Assembly: GCA_001789205.1 (NCBI GenBank)
Contig: MFYT01000004.1
Coordinates: 25,544 to 89,543 of the forward strand
DNA from: Candidatus Raymondbacteria bacterium RIFOXYA2_FULL_49_16
Lineage (GTDB): Bacteria; Fibrobacterota; OXYB2-FULL-49-7; XYB2-FULL-49-35
Direction of reading: 5' to 3'
DNA: 64,000 nucleotides
Shown here: positions 53,921 through 62,989 of the stretch, in pieces
Layout: every line of letters starts with the position of its first letter
How positions within the stretch are numbered: the first letter of the stretch is position 1
Program-made: the position numbers and the translations under genes
The notes under the pieces: generated by a model
Database searches by the model: none
Told to the model about the DNA's origin: nothing
Seen by the model: only the letters and a program-made list of their open reading frames with translations

Positions 53921-56900
53921 TTACTTTAGCAACAATATTTTCTTCTGTAACACCTTCTCCGCTCCAGTTACTCGAACCAGATACAAACCACTGGAAACAC
54001 CAGTATTAGTGTAATCGCGGCCATTCCAGGCTATTTTATGGTAACCTGCTCCTGAAACCTGCCATGATCTAATAGTTTTGCCGTTGATATCAACTATTTG
54101 GACGCTGACACCCTGTTTCAAGGCTGAGGGAACACCGATAGACAAGTTCACGGTCGGATTGGCTGGGTTCGGTGAAGATGTCAGGGACAATTTAGTTGGA
54201 AGGGGGATTGCCGCGTTTTCAATCTTCATGTGACCTATGACCTCGAATATTGCTTCAAGAGTATCGGTCAGCGAACCGTCAGAAACAATAATCAAAATCG
54301 TGTCATTTCCAATCTGTGAGGCCGTGGGTGCCCAAACAATGGTCGAGTCAATCAATGTCATTGTTGAGGGCTTGTTCACAATCGACCAGGTCAAATTGTC
54401 GTTTTCCTCATCTATGCCAACCAATGTAATAGTATAGAGGGAATCTACAAAAAAGGTATCAGGGAAAATGTTTTGAATAACAGGAGCATCATTTACGCGA
54501 GTTGCATGGATTATAAGGGTCACTGTGTCACTTAATACGCCGTCAGTAGCTCTTACCCTTACCGTGTCATTTCCCGCATCCTTATCTAAGGGCATCCAGG
54601 TTATTACCCCTGTTGTGAGACTGATCTTAAGGCTGTCTGGGCCTTTGAGAAGGTACCAGAAAACAGCATTGCCATCGGGGTCAGTCGCCTTTACGGTGTC
54701 CACATAGGCGATGTCCTCAGTAGCGGTGTCCAAAGCGATTGTAGAGATCACAGGGGCATCATTTACATTACCCACGGTAATGGACCAGCTCTGGCTATCT
54801 GCTGCCAGGGATGCATCGCGGACATAGATTTTCACACTATTGGTACCGATTTGTCCTGAATTTGGTGTCCAGGTAATTAATCCTGTACCGCTTACTACCA
54901 TCCCTGAAGGATTAGTAGCGAAAGCATAGGTCTTGGCATCACCTACATCAACATCCGTTGCCGTCACTGGATACTGATATTGCAAATTTTGCGTGGCTAT
55001 GGTCGGCGGAGTGGAAGTAATAACAGGTGCGTCATTCGTGTTTGTTACAGCGATTGTGTACTTTTGCTGGGTATATGCTCCGTGGTTATCACTGGCACGA
55101 ATAACAACGCGGTTATTACCTACATTGGAGTTAGTCGGGGTCCAGTTGATGACATTTCCTAAAATAGTCATTCCGCTGGGTAGGGTATCAAGAGAGAGGG
55201 TAACAGTATCGTCCAGGTCAACATCGACTACGGTAATGGAATAGCTATAAGCGGAATCTTCGGTGGCTGTAGTTCCAGCGGAGGAAATGAATTGAGGGGC
55301 GTTGTTTACAGGGCCAACCATCAAGTTGTACAACGAATCAACCTCGGATGCGGATATGGCTCGATTGTAAATTCTGACTTCGTCTATAGAGCCAACCCAA
55401 TTATTTGAGATGGTATCGCGGGTAGAGCCTATCATTATGTTGCAATTTGTAACGGTTGCCATAGGGTTGGTTAGTTGTTTCGCCCTTTCCATGACTCCAT
55501 CGACATATATTTTGGTGGTGTCATTAGTACGAGTCCCAACGACAAAATGCCAGTTCCCATTATTGATCAGAGAAATTGATGCTAAAGAATCCCAGGTATT
55601 AAGAGCTGATCTTGTGGTAAAGTGAAGCTTATTTGCATCGTTTTTAACGAACTGCCATTGTCTACCATAACCATCTTCGTCTCTGGAGCATATTGACATG
55701 TAGCTGCCATCATTTGACGTTTTCATCCAAGCAGCTACAGTAAGATTAGTTATATTCTGAAAAGGTAGGCCATTTCCGCAATCAATAAAGTCGGTGCTAT
55801 CAAAAGAATAGGCTTGGTTTGAATTTCCAAGTTTATCTATAGATAAAGTAGCCCCTGATACTAGTCCGTCATTTCCATTTCCGCTCTCATCATTCGCATT
55901 ATCACTAAAAGGATAGTAGGCAATAAGGCCACCCGTATCAGGATAGCCTGTCCATCCATTCAAACGATAAAGAGAGTCAACTTCACCAGCCGACAATGCT
56001 CTGTTATAAATTCTAACATCATCAATGTTGCCAGTAAATTGCAGATTTGTAGTGCCTGAATAACATCTCCCAAGATAAATATTGTCTGGAGGAGTCCTTA
56101 TTAAGTTTTGCTGATAAAAAACAGCGTTCTCCGAAACCCCATCAACATAAACTCTAATGCTATCAGCTTCCTTTGTTCCTACTACAAAATGCCATCGACC
56201 GTCATTTATTAGTTTAGTCCCTCTGGCAACAGTATAGTTGCCATTCTTAGTAGTATCAAACATTACAAAAGCTAAATGATTTTCAAAATCTCTATTAAAC
56301 TGCCATACTCGACCACCCGACGCCCAGTTGGTATTGTCTCGGATGCATATTGCCATTTCACTATTATTATCGCTTGTTTTTATCCATGCAGCAATGGTCA
56401 CCTTGCTTAAGGCGTCAAGAGAAGTGCTTGGAGGTATTTGAATATAAGAAGTACCTGAAAAGTCATAGGCACCACTTGAATTGCCAAAGCGATCACTTGC
56501 TAATGTAGCCCCAGTCACCGTCCCATCGTTTCCATCTCCGCTGGAATCGTTCGCGTTACTACTAAAAGGATAGTAGGCAACAAGATTGTAAGCATTCCAA
56601 ATTACTTTTATATTCTCAGCTGATCTTGCCGTATCACTTATCCTGATTTCATCAAATTTACCTTGTAGCCTTGAAGATGCACTGCCTTCGTTAGCCCAGG
56701 TATGGCGATTTACATAAAGGTTTCCGTTGGCCGTCCCAATGCGACCAACCTTGCAATAACTTGAAGCAGTCTTGGTACCGTTTACGTAGATATAAACACT
56801 ATCCCCATCATAAACGCCAGCCACATAAAACCATTGATTATAAGTGTAAGTCGCAGGATCGACAACCCCTCCAACCGTAGGGTCTCCCGTGTTTGTATCG

Positions 56901-57313
56901 GATTCTACATAAAAGTGGAAAGCATATCCACCAGATTTATAGAGAACACATAAATGATAACCACCATACGGGAGGGCATCACCTTTTCCAATAATGTCCT
57001 CATGATTAACGGAATTAATATTTGCCGCAGTAAGATAAACCCATGATTCAACGGTTATTTTATTAAAATAATGCAATTTTGAATTATTCGTTATGGTTAC
57101 ATATTCATCGTAATTAAGGTTGACACAATTTGAATCAACACCTGCGGTCCAAGTACCACCCGTTTTTGTTGCATTCAGGTTATTCCCTGATACATCAGCA
57201 ATGGTATTTCCAATTCCTTCGTTAAATTGCCATAGACCTACAGTTCTGGAATCTGATGGAAAAATGTTTGCCCAAATGGGCAGGGTAAGCAAGAACAGAA
57301 GCTTGATAAACAT
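53921..57313 (-). CDS. Large secreted LamG/cadherin-like repeat protein with sorting domain
   Basis: 1130 aa from the ATG at 57311-57313 (AAGGAGT upstream; signal peptide IKLLFLLTLPIWA). Three LamG/concanavalin-like domains occupy about 25-225, 245-455 and 465-665 (VTIAAWIKTSDNNSEMAIC, RWHFVVGTKEADSIRVYVDG, IDDVRIYNRALSAGEVDSLY). Four cadherin-like/Ig modules follow at about 670-1040 (NDAPVI openings, DVDxxD calcium-type acids, ITWTPxxxxIG). A sorting domain closes it (NPANPTVNLSIGVP ... KILLLK). It is likely a carbohydrate- or cell-adhesion surface protein. Confidence 0.8.
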   Translation of the reverse strand: MFIKLLFLLTLPIWANIFPSDSRTVGLWQFNEGIGNTIADVSGNNLNATKTGGTWTAGVDSNCVNLNYDEYVTITNNSKLHYFNKITVESWVYLTAANINSVNHEDIIGKGDALPYGGYHLCVLYKSGGYAFHFYVESDTNTGDPTVGGVVDPATYTYNQWFYVAGVYDGDSVYIYVNGTKTASSYCKVGRIGTANGNLYVNRHTWANEGSASSRLQGKFDEIRISDTARSAENIKVIWNAYNLVAYYPFSSNANDSSGDGNDGTVTGATLASDRFGNSSGAYDFSGTSYIQIPPSTSLDALSKVTIAAWIKTSDNNSEMAICIRDNTNWASGGRVWQFNRDFENHLAFVMFDTTKNGNYTVARGTKLINDGRWHFVVGTKEADSIRVYVDGVSENAVFYQQNLIRTPPDNIYLGRCYSGTTNLQFTGNIDDVRIYNRALSAGEVDSLYRLNGWTGYPDTGGLIAYYPFSDNANDESGNGNDGLVSGATLSIDKLGNSNQAYSFDSTDFIDCGNGLPFQNITNLTVAAWMKTSNDGSYMSICSRDEDGYGRQWQFVKNDANKLHFTTRSALNTWDSLASISLINNGNWHFVVGTRTNDTTKIYVDGVMERAKQLTNPMATVTNCNIMIGSTRDTISNNWVGSIDEVRIYNRAISASEVDSLYNLMVGPVNNAPQFISSAGTTATEDSAYSYSITVVDVDLDDTVTLSLDTLPSGMTILGNVINWTPTNSNVGNNRVVIRASDNHGAYTQQKYTIAVTNTNDAPVITSTPPTIATQNLQYQYPVTATDVDVGDAKTYAFATNPSGMVVSGTGLITWTPNSGQIGTNSVKIYVRDASLAADSQSWSITVGNVNDAPVISTIALDTATEDIAYVDTVKATDPDGNAVFWYLLKGPDSLKISLTTGVITWMPLDKDAGNDTVRVRATDGVLSDTVTLIIHATRVNDAPVIQNIFPDTFFVDSLYTITLVGIDEENDNLTWSIVNKPSTMTLIDSTIVWAPTASQIGNDTILIIVSDGSLTDTLEAIFEVIGHMKIENAAIPLPTKLSLTSSPNPANPTVNLSIGVPSALKQGVSVQIVDINGKTIRSWQVSGAGYHKIAWNGRDYTNTGVSSGLYLVRVTGAEKVLQKKILLLK

Positions 57314-57393
57314 AATTTGACTCCTTGTTAATTTATTATGGTTTTGTTTCTCGAATTTAATCGATGGGTAAAGAAGCTGACATCGAGAACCTC

Positions 57394-57919
57394 CTTTCGA
57401 CATTGCGAAAAGGATCTTGCGAGCTATATTTTAAGCCCAGCGTACCCTTTCTGCGTGACTGTCGAAGGCTCGCAGACCGAATTGGGGTATACCCAAAATG
57501 GCAGGATACGCCAGGCCATAATACAAATATGGCATGGTACCCGCTTTGGGTTACCCTTGACCTACAATTTCCTGCTGGGCTAATTGTGGGATTAGCCTGC
57601 AAACCTTCGACACTGGTAATATATAAAATGGCCTGACACTGTGCAATATATATTTCTTGCGAAAATAAGGAATTTTGTGGGAAATAAAAAGGCCTGGCAA
57701 TTATCCGCTGCGAAACTGTCGAAGGTCCACAGGCTCCACGAATGGAGTTGGATAACGCCAGACCAAAATGGCCTGGAGATATCCATTCGTAGAGAGGGAA
57801 AAGCCAAAAAACGGCGATTCCCAATGATAAACCTATAAACCTTCGACACTGATAAAATAGATTAATTGCGGGGATAAATCAAAAGGAGTTACGGGCCTTT
57901 ATGCCGCACCTCGACATTG
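57394..57919. repeat. Block of inverted and direct repeats with CTGTCGAAGG / CCTTCGACACTG borders
   Basis: CTGTCGAAGG at 57459-57468 and 57716-57725 opens, and CCTTCGACACTG at 57604-57615 and 57840-57851 closes, two structured units of about 157 and 136 bp. Related half-motifs are at 57394-57405 and 57908-57919. Inside are palindromes (GGTATACCCAAA / TTTGGGTTACC; GCCATA / TATGGC; CGAATGGA / TCCATTCG) and copies of GGATAxxGCCAGxCC on both strands (57504, 57691, 57750). Several random-looking frames cross it on both strands; I call none of them genes. Confidence 0.65.
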
Positions 57920-58038
57920 GTTTTTAAATGGTCGAAAATCAGCTTTGGGACTTTCAGTAATCCCAATTTCTCCGCCTCTAACTTTGAAGTCGCTTTGATC
58001 TCCTGAACGATGGTCACTTCAACTTGATACCTGTTCAT
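57889..58038 (-). CDS. 49-residue protein of unknown function
   Basis: ATG at 58036-58038 with AAAGGAGG about 7 nt upstream; TAA at 57889-57891. The product starts MNRYQVEVTIVQEIKATSKLEAEK and then LGLLKVPKLIFDHLKTNVEVRH: one strand, a helix and a second strand, a pattern common in small phage or plasmid proteins. The last border repeat of the palindrome block lies inside its 3' end. Confidence 0.55.
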   Translation of the reverse strand: MNRYQVEVTIVQEIKATSKLEAEKLGLLKVPKLIFDHLKTNVEVRHKGP

Positions 58039-58119
58039 TGAAAACCTCCTTTCTTGGTTAAAACTCTTTCATATCTGAAGCTATCTATCAATATATTTAA
58101 TGAATTATTTTAATCTCGT

Positions 58120-58419
58120 ATGGTTTTAAATAAGAAAACAAAAAGGCGAAATCAGCGGATAGTGGACCTTGCCCGTAAAGGCATGAATTCGAGAGATATT
58201 GCCAAGCGAGTTAAAATCTCTCAGACGCTGGTATCAAGGATGCTGAGAAGATATTACGCCAAGAATAAAAAAACGCCATTCCATATAGTGAGGAAACAAG
58301 AGCGAACCAAGCGTATTCTCAAGTTGCGAAAGAAGGGTGTCTCAATTAGGAAGATAGCCGAGACACTTGGAATTGGTGCACATACGGCTTGGATGACGGT
58401 GAAACAAAGAAATAGATAA
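58120..58419 (+). CDS. Double helix-turn-helix DNA-binding protein
   Basis: 99 aa, highly basic. Two HTH units: about 12-45 (IVDLARKGMNSRDIAKRVKISQTLVSRML) and about 64-97 (ILKLRKKGVSIRKIAETLGIGAHTAWMTV). Architecture matches the 84-aa protein at 48,022, with a longer linker. It stands next to the palindromic repeat block, which could be its target. No ribosome site is seen before the ATG; an AT-rich stretch abuts it, so the message may be leaderless. Confidence 0.65.
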   Translation: MVLNKKTKRRNQRIVDLARKGMNSRDIAKRVKISQTLVSRMLRRYYAKNKKTPFHIVRKQERTKRILKLRKKGVSIRKIAETLGIGAHTAWMTVKQRNR

Positions 58420-58489
58420 GCCGATACTCTGAGATTCAACAGTGTGCTGCATTTAATCTCTTTCATTCAGTCATATAGTTAGCAGGCTC

Positions 58490-58687
58490 ATGGGTGGTAA
58501 ACGCCAGGCTATTGAGGCAAAGACGGGTGATGTTTGGAATAAGATCGTTGATCCAAAACCTGGCTTAGCTGATATTATTAAAATGATTCAGAAGGTGCAG
58601 AAGATGAAATATATTACCGTGAATGTGAATAACCATTATGAAGGGTCTGCACCGTTGACGATAGAGAGGATCATGAAGGATATTTAG
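58490..58687 (+). CDS. Small hypothetical protein
   Basis: 65 aa. MGGKRQAIEAKTGDVWNKIVDPKPGL followed by a helix (DIIKMIQKVQKMKYI) and TVNVNNHYEGSAPLTIERIMKDI. No family recognised. It follows the double-HTH gene by 70 nt on the same strand. The reading is plausible but the ribosome site is weak (AGCAGG). Confidence 0.45.
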   Translation: MGGKRQAIEAKTGDVWNKIVDPKPGLADIIKMIQKVQKMKYITVNVNNHYEGSAPLTIERIMKDI

Positions 58688-58733
58688 AAGCCCTCCCTGA
58701 TTTCATGAGAGGGTAGTCCACGACGCTCATACT

Positions 58734-60764
58734 TTATTTCAGGAGCATTAGCTTTTTTTGCAGGATTTTCGTTCCTCCGATAACTCTGAGCATATACATT
58801 CCACTCGATAGACACCTATTCTGGCGGTCCCTGGCATCCCAGGTAAAGTTGTGGTAGCCTATTCCAGATAGCTGCCATGTTTTGATGGCTTTGCCGTTTA
58901 TCCCTACTATCTGGACACTGACACCCTGTTTAAATGCGAAAGGAATACCAATAGACAGGTTCACGGTCGGATTAGCTGGATTCGGTGAAACTGTAACGGA
59001 TAATTCTATGAGTGAAATATCAGGCACATCTTCAACCCTAATCGTGTCAGGATAACCAGAATTAAGAACAAACGGGATGCCCCACTTATGTTTGATTCCA
59101 TTGACATCCCAGCTTACACCAGGCACTTCATTTAAGTATCCCGTTACGGCAAGGGTAAATCTCGTCAAATATGTAACCTGATTATTATATGAGAAAACAT
59201 AGTCGACTTCTGGGACGATGTTCGCCTGTAATGGTGTGATTTTGATCTGGTTTCCAAAAGTCACATTGTATCTCGAGGAGTCATAAACCATTTCTGTTGA
59301 ACCTTGTCGGTTGTTCCATATTGAAATGTTTGGCGTTGATGAAAATAATCTACCATATACATTGTAGAAACTGTCTCCAGACATATTTGAAATAATCGGA
59401 ATTAATTCACCGATTTCATTTGGCTCGATTATATCATTATTATTTCCTCGGCTATCTGGATTATTATCGTCGTCTATCAATACTCTTGGGATTATAAAAG
59501 GAGTAAGTGGAATTGTGAAACTACTAACCCATGGGCCACCGATAACAAGTTCATCTGTTATAATTAAATCAAAAGAGGCGGTAGTATTTGCTGGTATGTT
59601 GTCCTTCAGCAATACCTCAAACTCATCGGACGACCATCCCGCTTGGTTCGATAATATATTATTGAAATTTCCTATGCTATCCATAATTGTGACATTACTA
59701 TTAGATGAGCGGATTATCCCTTTCAAGGTCAATAAATTTTGAGACAGATAATTTCGAGTCATTATTTTTAGCCTTATAGGAAGCCCTGGTATGATGAAAT
59801 TATTGGGGTTCATTAGAGAAGGGTTCACGGTTTGATAAAATTCATAGCGTTCAAACGAGACTGGTTGACGTGTTTCGCTAGATAAAATTGTGCCCGCAGT
59901 ACCCACGGTAACATACTTGTTGTTGGCATATATAATTGACAATAAGGTGTTCTCTGTTCCCGATGTTCTAATTGTCCAAATTATACCATCTCCAGAGGTA
60001 AGGATCCTGCCTGAAAAACCCACTGCAACATATTGGCTGTTGCCATACGTGATCTAAGAAAGAGTGAATGTTGTGCCCGAGGTCCTACTCGTCCAGGTTA
60101 TGCCATCTATAGAGGTGATAATTGTGCCACCTTCGCCGACAACCACATACTGGTTGTTACCATATGTGATTGAACGAAGGGATTGTGTTGTTCCCGAGGT
60201 CCTGCTCGTCCAGGTTATGCCATCTGCAGAGGTAAAAATAATACTAGCAGGGCCTATTCCGTTATAGCCTCCTACAGCAATATACTGGTTATTGTCATAG
60301 GTGATTGATTTAAACCACCCCGTTGTTCCTGAACTCCTGCTTGTCCAGGTTATACCGTCTACAGAGGTAAGGATTGTGCCGTTTGAGCCAACAACGACAT
60401 ACTGACTATTGCCATAAGTGATTGAATAAAGTAATTGCGTTGTACCTGAGGTCCCGCTGGTCCAGTTTATACCATCTCCAGAAGTAAGGATAATGCCCGC
60501 AGAACCCACAACAACATACTGGCCGTTGCCATAAGTGATTGAATTAAAGGTTTCCGTTGTTCCAGAACTCCTGATTGTCCAGATTATCCCGTCTGCAGAG
60601 GTCAGGATGGCACCATTGCCCACAGCAACATATTGGCCGTTACCATATGTAACTGAATATATGACATTCGTTGTTCCTAGACTCCTATTTGTCCAAGCAT
60701 ATTGAGCAAAACAGTGACAAGAAATAAGCAGAATGATTAACTTGACAAACTTAATCGGTTTCAA
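58734..60764 (-). pseudogene. Secreted repeat-propeller protein interrupted by an in-frame TAG
   Basis: One continuous minus-strand frame of 677 codons with a single TAG at 60054-60056. The front (MKPIKFVKLIILLISCHCFA signal, then six propeller repeats like SITYGNGQYVVVGSAGIILTSGDGINWT) ends SGTTFTLS; directly after the TAG the repeat resumes in the same frame as ITYGNSQYVAVGFSGRILTS. The aligned repeats have Ser at the TAG position, so a point mutation is the simplest reading. The remainder holds an unrecognised beta region and a sorting domain (NPANPTVNLSIGIP ... KLMLLK). If not decoded, a 236-aa secreted fragment without sorting domain results. Confidence 0.75.
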
Positions 60765-60897
60765 TTTATTCTCCTTTTATTATCTGTCATATTGACGGTC
60801 ACATATTTGAAGCACTTAAACAGGCACACAAGTGCCCATCGATTACGTATCGCATCAAACTGATAAATTTGTTTCACATCCGAGAACGCCATCACAT

Positions 60898-61341
60898 TCA
60901 TACTTCATATCCATTTTTCCGTGCCTTTTTAAGCATTGTACGAAATGAGTTAACATCTATAAACGGTGCCCATTGACCATATTTCTTTTCAACCTTTTTT
61001 GCTTTATTGGTTACCATATGCCAATACGGTAACCAGATAGAAATCTCTTTTTCTTTTGGTTCAATGAGTTGTAAAATAACCATAAAGGGATAAAACTCTA
61101 CAGTAGACTCATTTTCCTTCCAAAAAGATCTTTTGTCGGGCAAGAAACAATCCAATACCTGACATTTCTGATCCCCAGCACCTACGCCAAAATGGAAAGT
61201 CAACAGCAAATCGCTGGTCTCTTTGCATTTCTCACAACGGCTTGGTTCGTTTTTGGACAGATTTAATAAAGCATCAAACAACGAAAACACCCACTTCTTT
61301 TCATTGCATTTGGGACAAACTAAATAACGATCAGTTGCCAT
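60898..61341 (-). CDS. Zinc-ribbon protein of unknown function
   Basis: 147 aa with AGGAGG before the ATG. An N-terminal four-Cys ribbon (CPKCNEKK ... CEKCKET, about 9-40) precedes an alpha/beta region with FWKENESTVEFYPFMVILQLIEP and a basic C-terminus (FRTMLKKARKNGYEV). No family recognised. It is divergent from the next plus-strand group. Confidence 0.6.
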   Translation of the reverse strand: MATDRYLVCPKCNEKKWVFSLFDALLNLSKNEPSRCEKCKETSDLLLTFHFGVGAGDQKCQVLDCFLPDKRSFWKENESTVEFYPFMVILQLIEPKEKEISIWLPYWHMVTNKAKKVEKKYGQWAPFIDVNSFRTMLKKARKNGYEV

Positions 61342-61435
61342 GTGATCCTCCTATAAGTTGATCTATTCTTTTATCCTTGATAAATTAGCCATAATCACAG
61401 TAATGGGTCAAGGGTATTCTGTGAAGTTATAAACC

Positions 61436-61464
61436 TTGACACAATAACCGTAAAGAACGATATT
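61436..61464 (+). promoter_or_regulatory. Putative promoter giving a leaderless message
   Basis: TTGACA (61436-61441) and GATATT (61459-61464) with a 17-bp spacer. The expected start of transcription (about 61471) falls at the ATG at 61472, which has no ribosome site. Confidence 0.45.
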
Positions 61465-61471
61465 TCTGTTT

Positions 61472-61885
61472 ATGGAAATACAGACCTTTTTACTCGCGGT
61501 TTCAGTCGAAGAGATGTACCCTGGGAATGACAACATTCTGAACGGTACTCATTTAGGCATTAATGAATTCTTCCCGAATAACGGACAATTTCCTGTCGAG
61601 GCCAACATTCCCTTCCTCATGGTCCTACGACGGCAGAACAAAGAAATAGATGAGCCAATTACCCTGAGATTCAACCTTGTGGATGTGGATGGCAGGCCAG
61701 CAGGTTTGCCCAGGGATTTGATAGCTGATGCAGTTTTCCCCAAAGGGAAGAAGCTCTGGAAGCTACGGGGAACGATACGTTTTATTTTCAACAGCCCTGG
61801 GGATTATCGGTTGGATATCACAGCTGATGAAGACAAGATACCAAGTATGTATTCATACAATATTGAGGTTGCTGAAAAGGAATAA
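61472..61885 (+). CDS. Small beta-sandwich protein, DUF6941-like
   Basis: 137 aa, mostly strands: IQTFLLAVSVEEMYPGNDNILNGTHLGINEF, VEANIPFLMVLRRQNKE, ITLRFNLVDVDGRPAGLP, GTIRFIFNSPGDYRLDITAD. The pattern of a short beta-sandwich with a DxDGxP turn resembles the DUF6941 family; this is from memory and not certain. It ends 7 nt before the FRG gene, so the two are probably one unit. Confidence 0.6.
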   Translation: MEIQTFLLAVSVEEMYPGNDNILNGTHLGINEFFPNNGQFPVEANIPFLMVLRRQNKEIDEPITLRFNLVDVDGRPAGLPRDLIADAVFPKGKKLWKLRGTIRFIFNSPGDYRLDITADEDKIPSMYSYNIEVAEKE

Positions 61886-61892
61886 ACAACCG

Positions 61893-62741
61893 ATGATACA
61901 CGATCCAATTGAAATATCATCAATTCAGCAATTTGTCGATGTTGCAACGTCAAGACCTGAAGGTTTCTTTATTAACTCTCCTTGGTGGAGGGGACAATCG
62001 GAAAATATATTAAATAGTAAAATAACCGCGACATTAATACCTGAAATATATCGTAGATCTCATTATCACGAGCCATCACTTTCGAACGGTTTTATTAAAG
62101 AAGCTAAAATCCGTTTCCCCAAACCTCCAGCAGACGATAATCTTGCGGCATGGGTTTTTCTTATGCAACATTATCGGTGCCCGACCAAATTGCTAGACTG
62201 GTCCACGTCGCCATTTATAGCATTATTTTTCGCTTTGGAATCGATAAGTTTAAACAGCGATGGAGTGATTTGGTGTTTGGATCCGATTTTATTAAACAAA
62301 ATACAAATAGACACGCCATCAATAATTACATATTCTATTGATCCAGGATTTAAAAAGGCACTCGACTCTGTTTTTAGATCTTCATTTATAGCAAAAGAAA
62401 AGATTTCGGATTGGCATCAGAAACCAAATTTCCGAGATGCCATTTTTGCCATGAATCCAGACATATTTGATATCCGTCAATTCGTTCAACGCTCTGTCTT
62501 TTCAGTACACATGATTAATACTCCAATAGAAGAACTTCCTGAATGTGATAAATTTATAAGGAAAATATTAATCAGAAGAGAAAATAAGGAAAAGCTTACT
62601 GTCGACCTTGATAAGCTTGGTTATAACATTTCGACAATATTTCCAGATTTGGAATCATTGTCTCACCATTTGAAGGGAATAAATATGGCGGCAAATTTCT
62701 ACAATCTTGATCAAAATCTAAAGATATTATCACATTCGTAG
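61893..62741 (+). CDS. FRG-domain protein
   Basis: 282 aa from the ATG at 61893; the frame is open upstream but that part overlaps the previous gene. The FRG signature is clear: FFINSPWWRGQSENI near the start and WVFLMQHYRCPTKLLDWSTSPFIALFFALE at about 105-135, then FVQRSVFSVH and a C-terminal FPDLESLSHHLK. FRG proteins are often found in defence islands and prophages, with unproven biochemistry. A plausible extra 30-codon tail exists in the +1 frame after about 62720, so the end may carry a frameshift. Confidence 0.82.
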   Translation: MIHDPIEISSIQQFVDVATSRPEGFFINSPWWRGQSENILNSKITATLIPEIYRRSHYHEPSLSNGFIKEAKIRFPKPPADDNLAAWVFLMQHYRCPTKLLDWSTSPFIALFFALESISLNSDGVIWCLDPILLNKIQIDTPSIITYSIDPGFKKALDSVFRSSFIAKEKISDWHQKPNFRDAIFAMNPDIFDIRQFVQRSVFSVHMINTPIEELPECDKFIRKILIRRENKEKLTVDLDKLGYNISTIFPDLESLSHHLKGINMAANFYNLDQNLKILSHS

Positions 62742-62989
62742 AGATGATCCAGAAGGCGGCAACAGTTTATTTTCAGAGTTAACTGAACTGGGAATTAAAT
62801 CTTTCTCAAAATTCTAGCTCTTCATCCCACATTTCATCATATTTTCAATGGTATTGCCCTCTCGATTCTATGAGACATAAATAATTACCTAAAAGTCGAA
62901 ATATACCCTCTATCCTCTACTCCGTACAAGTAGACCATTTACCATTTTTTTCGTGCCAAAAGAACCATTGTTAAGTTATTTTCTGAACA

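Noticed and set aside
57357-57838. Open frames of 65 to 155 codons on both strands in the palindrome block
   Set aside because: They overlap each other on opposite strands, have no ribosome sites and run through palindromes; non-coding repeats explain them better.
57459-57851. Integron attC sites
   Set aside because: The borders do not match the RYYYAAC/GTTRRRY core-site pattern and no integron integrase or cassette array is seen.
61728-61892. 55-codon upstream extension of the FRG gene
   Set aside because: It overlaps the upstream beta-sandwich gene in another frame; the FRG fold starts at the ATG at 61893.
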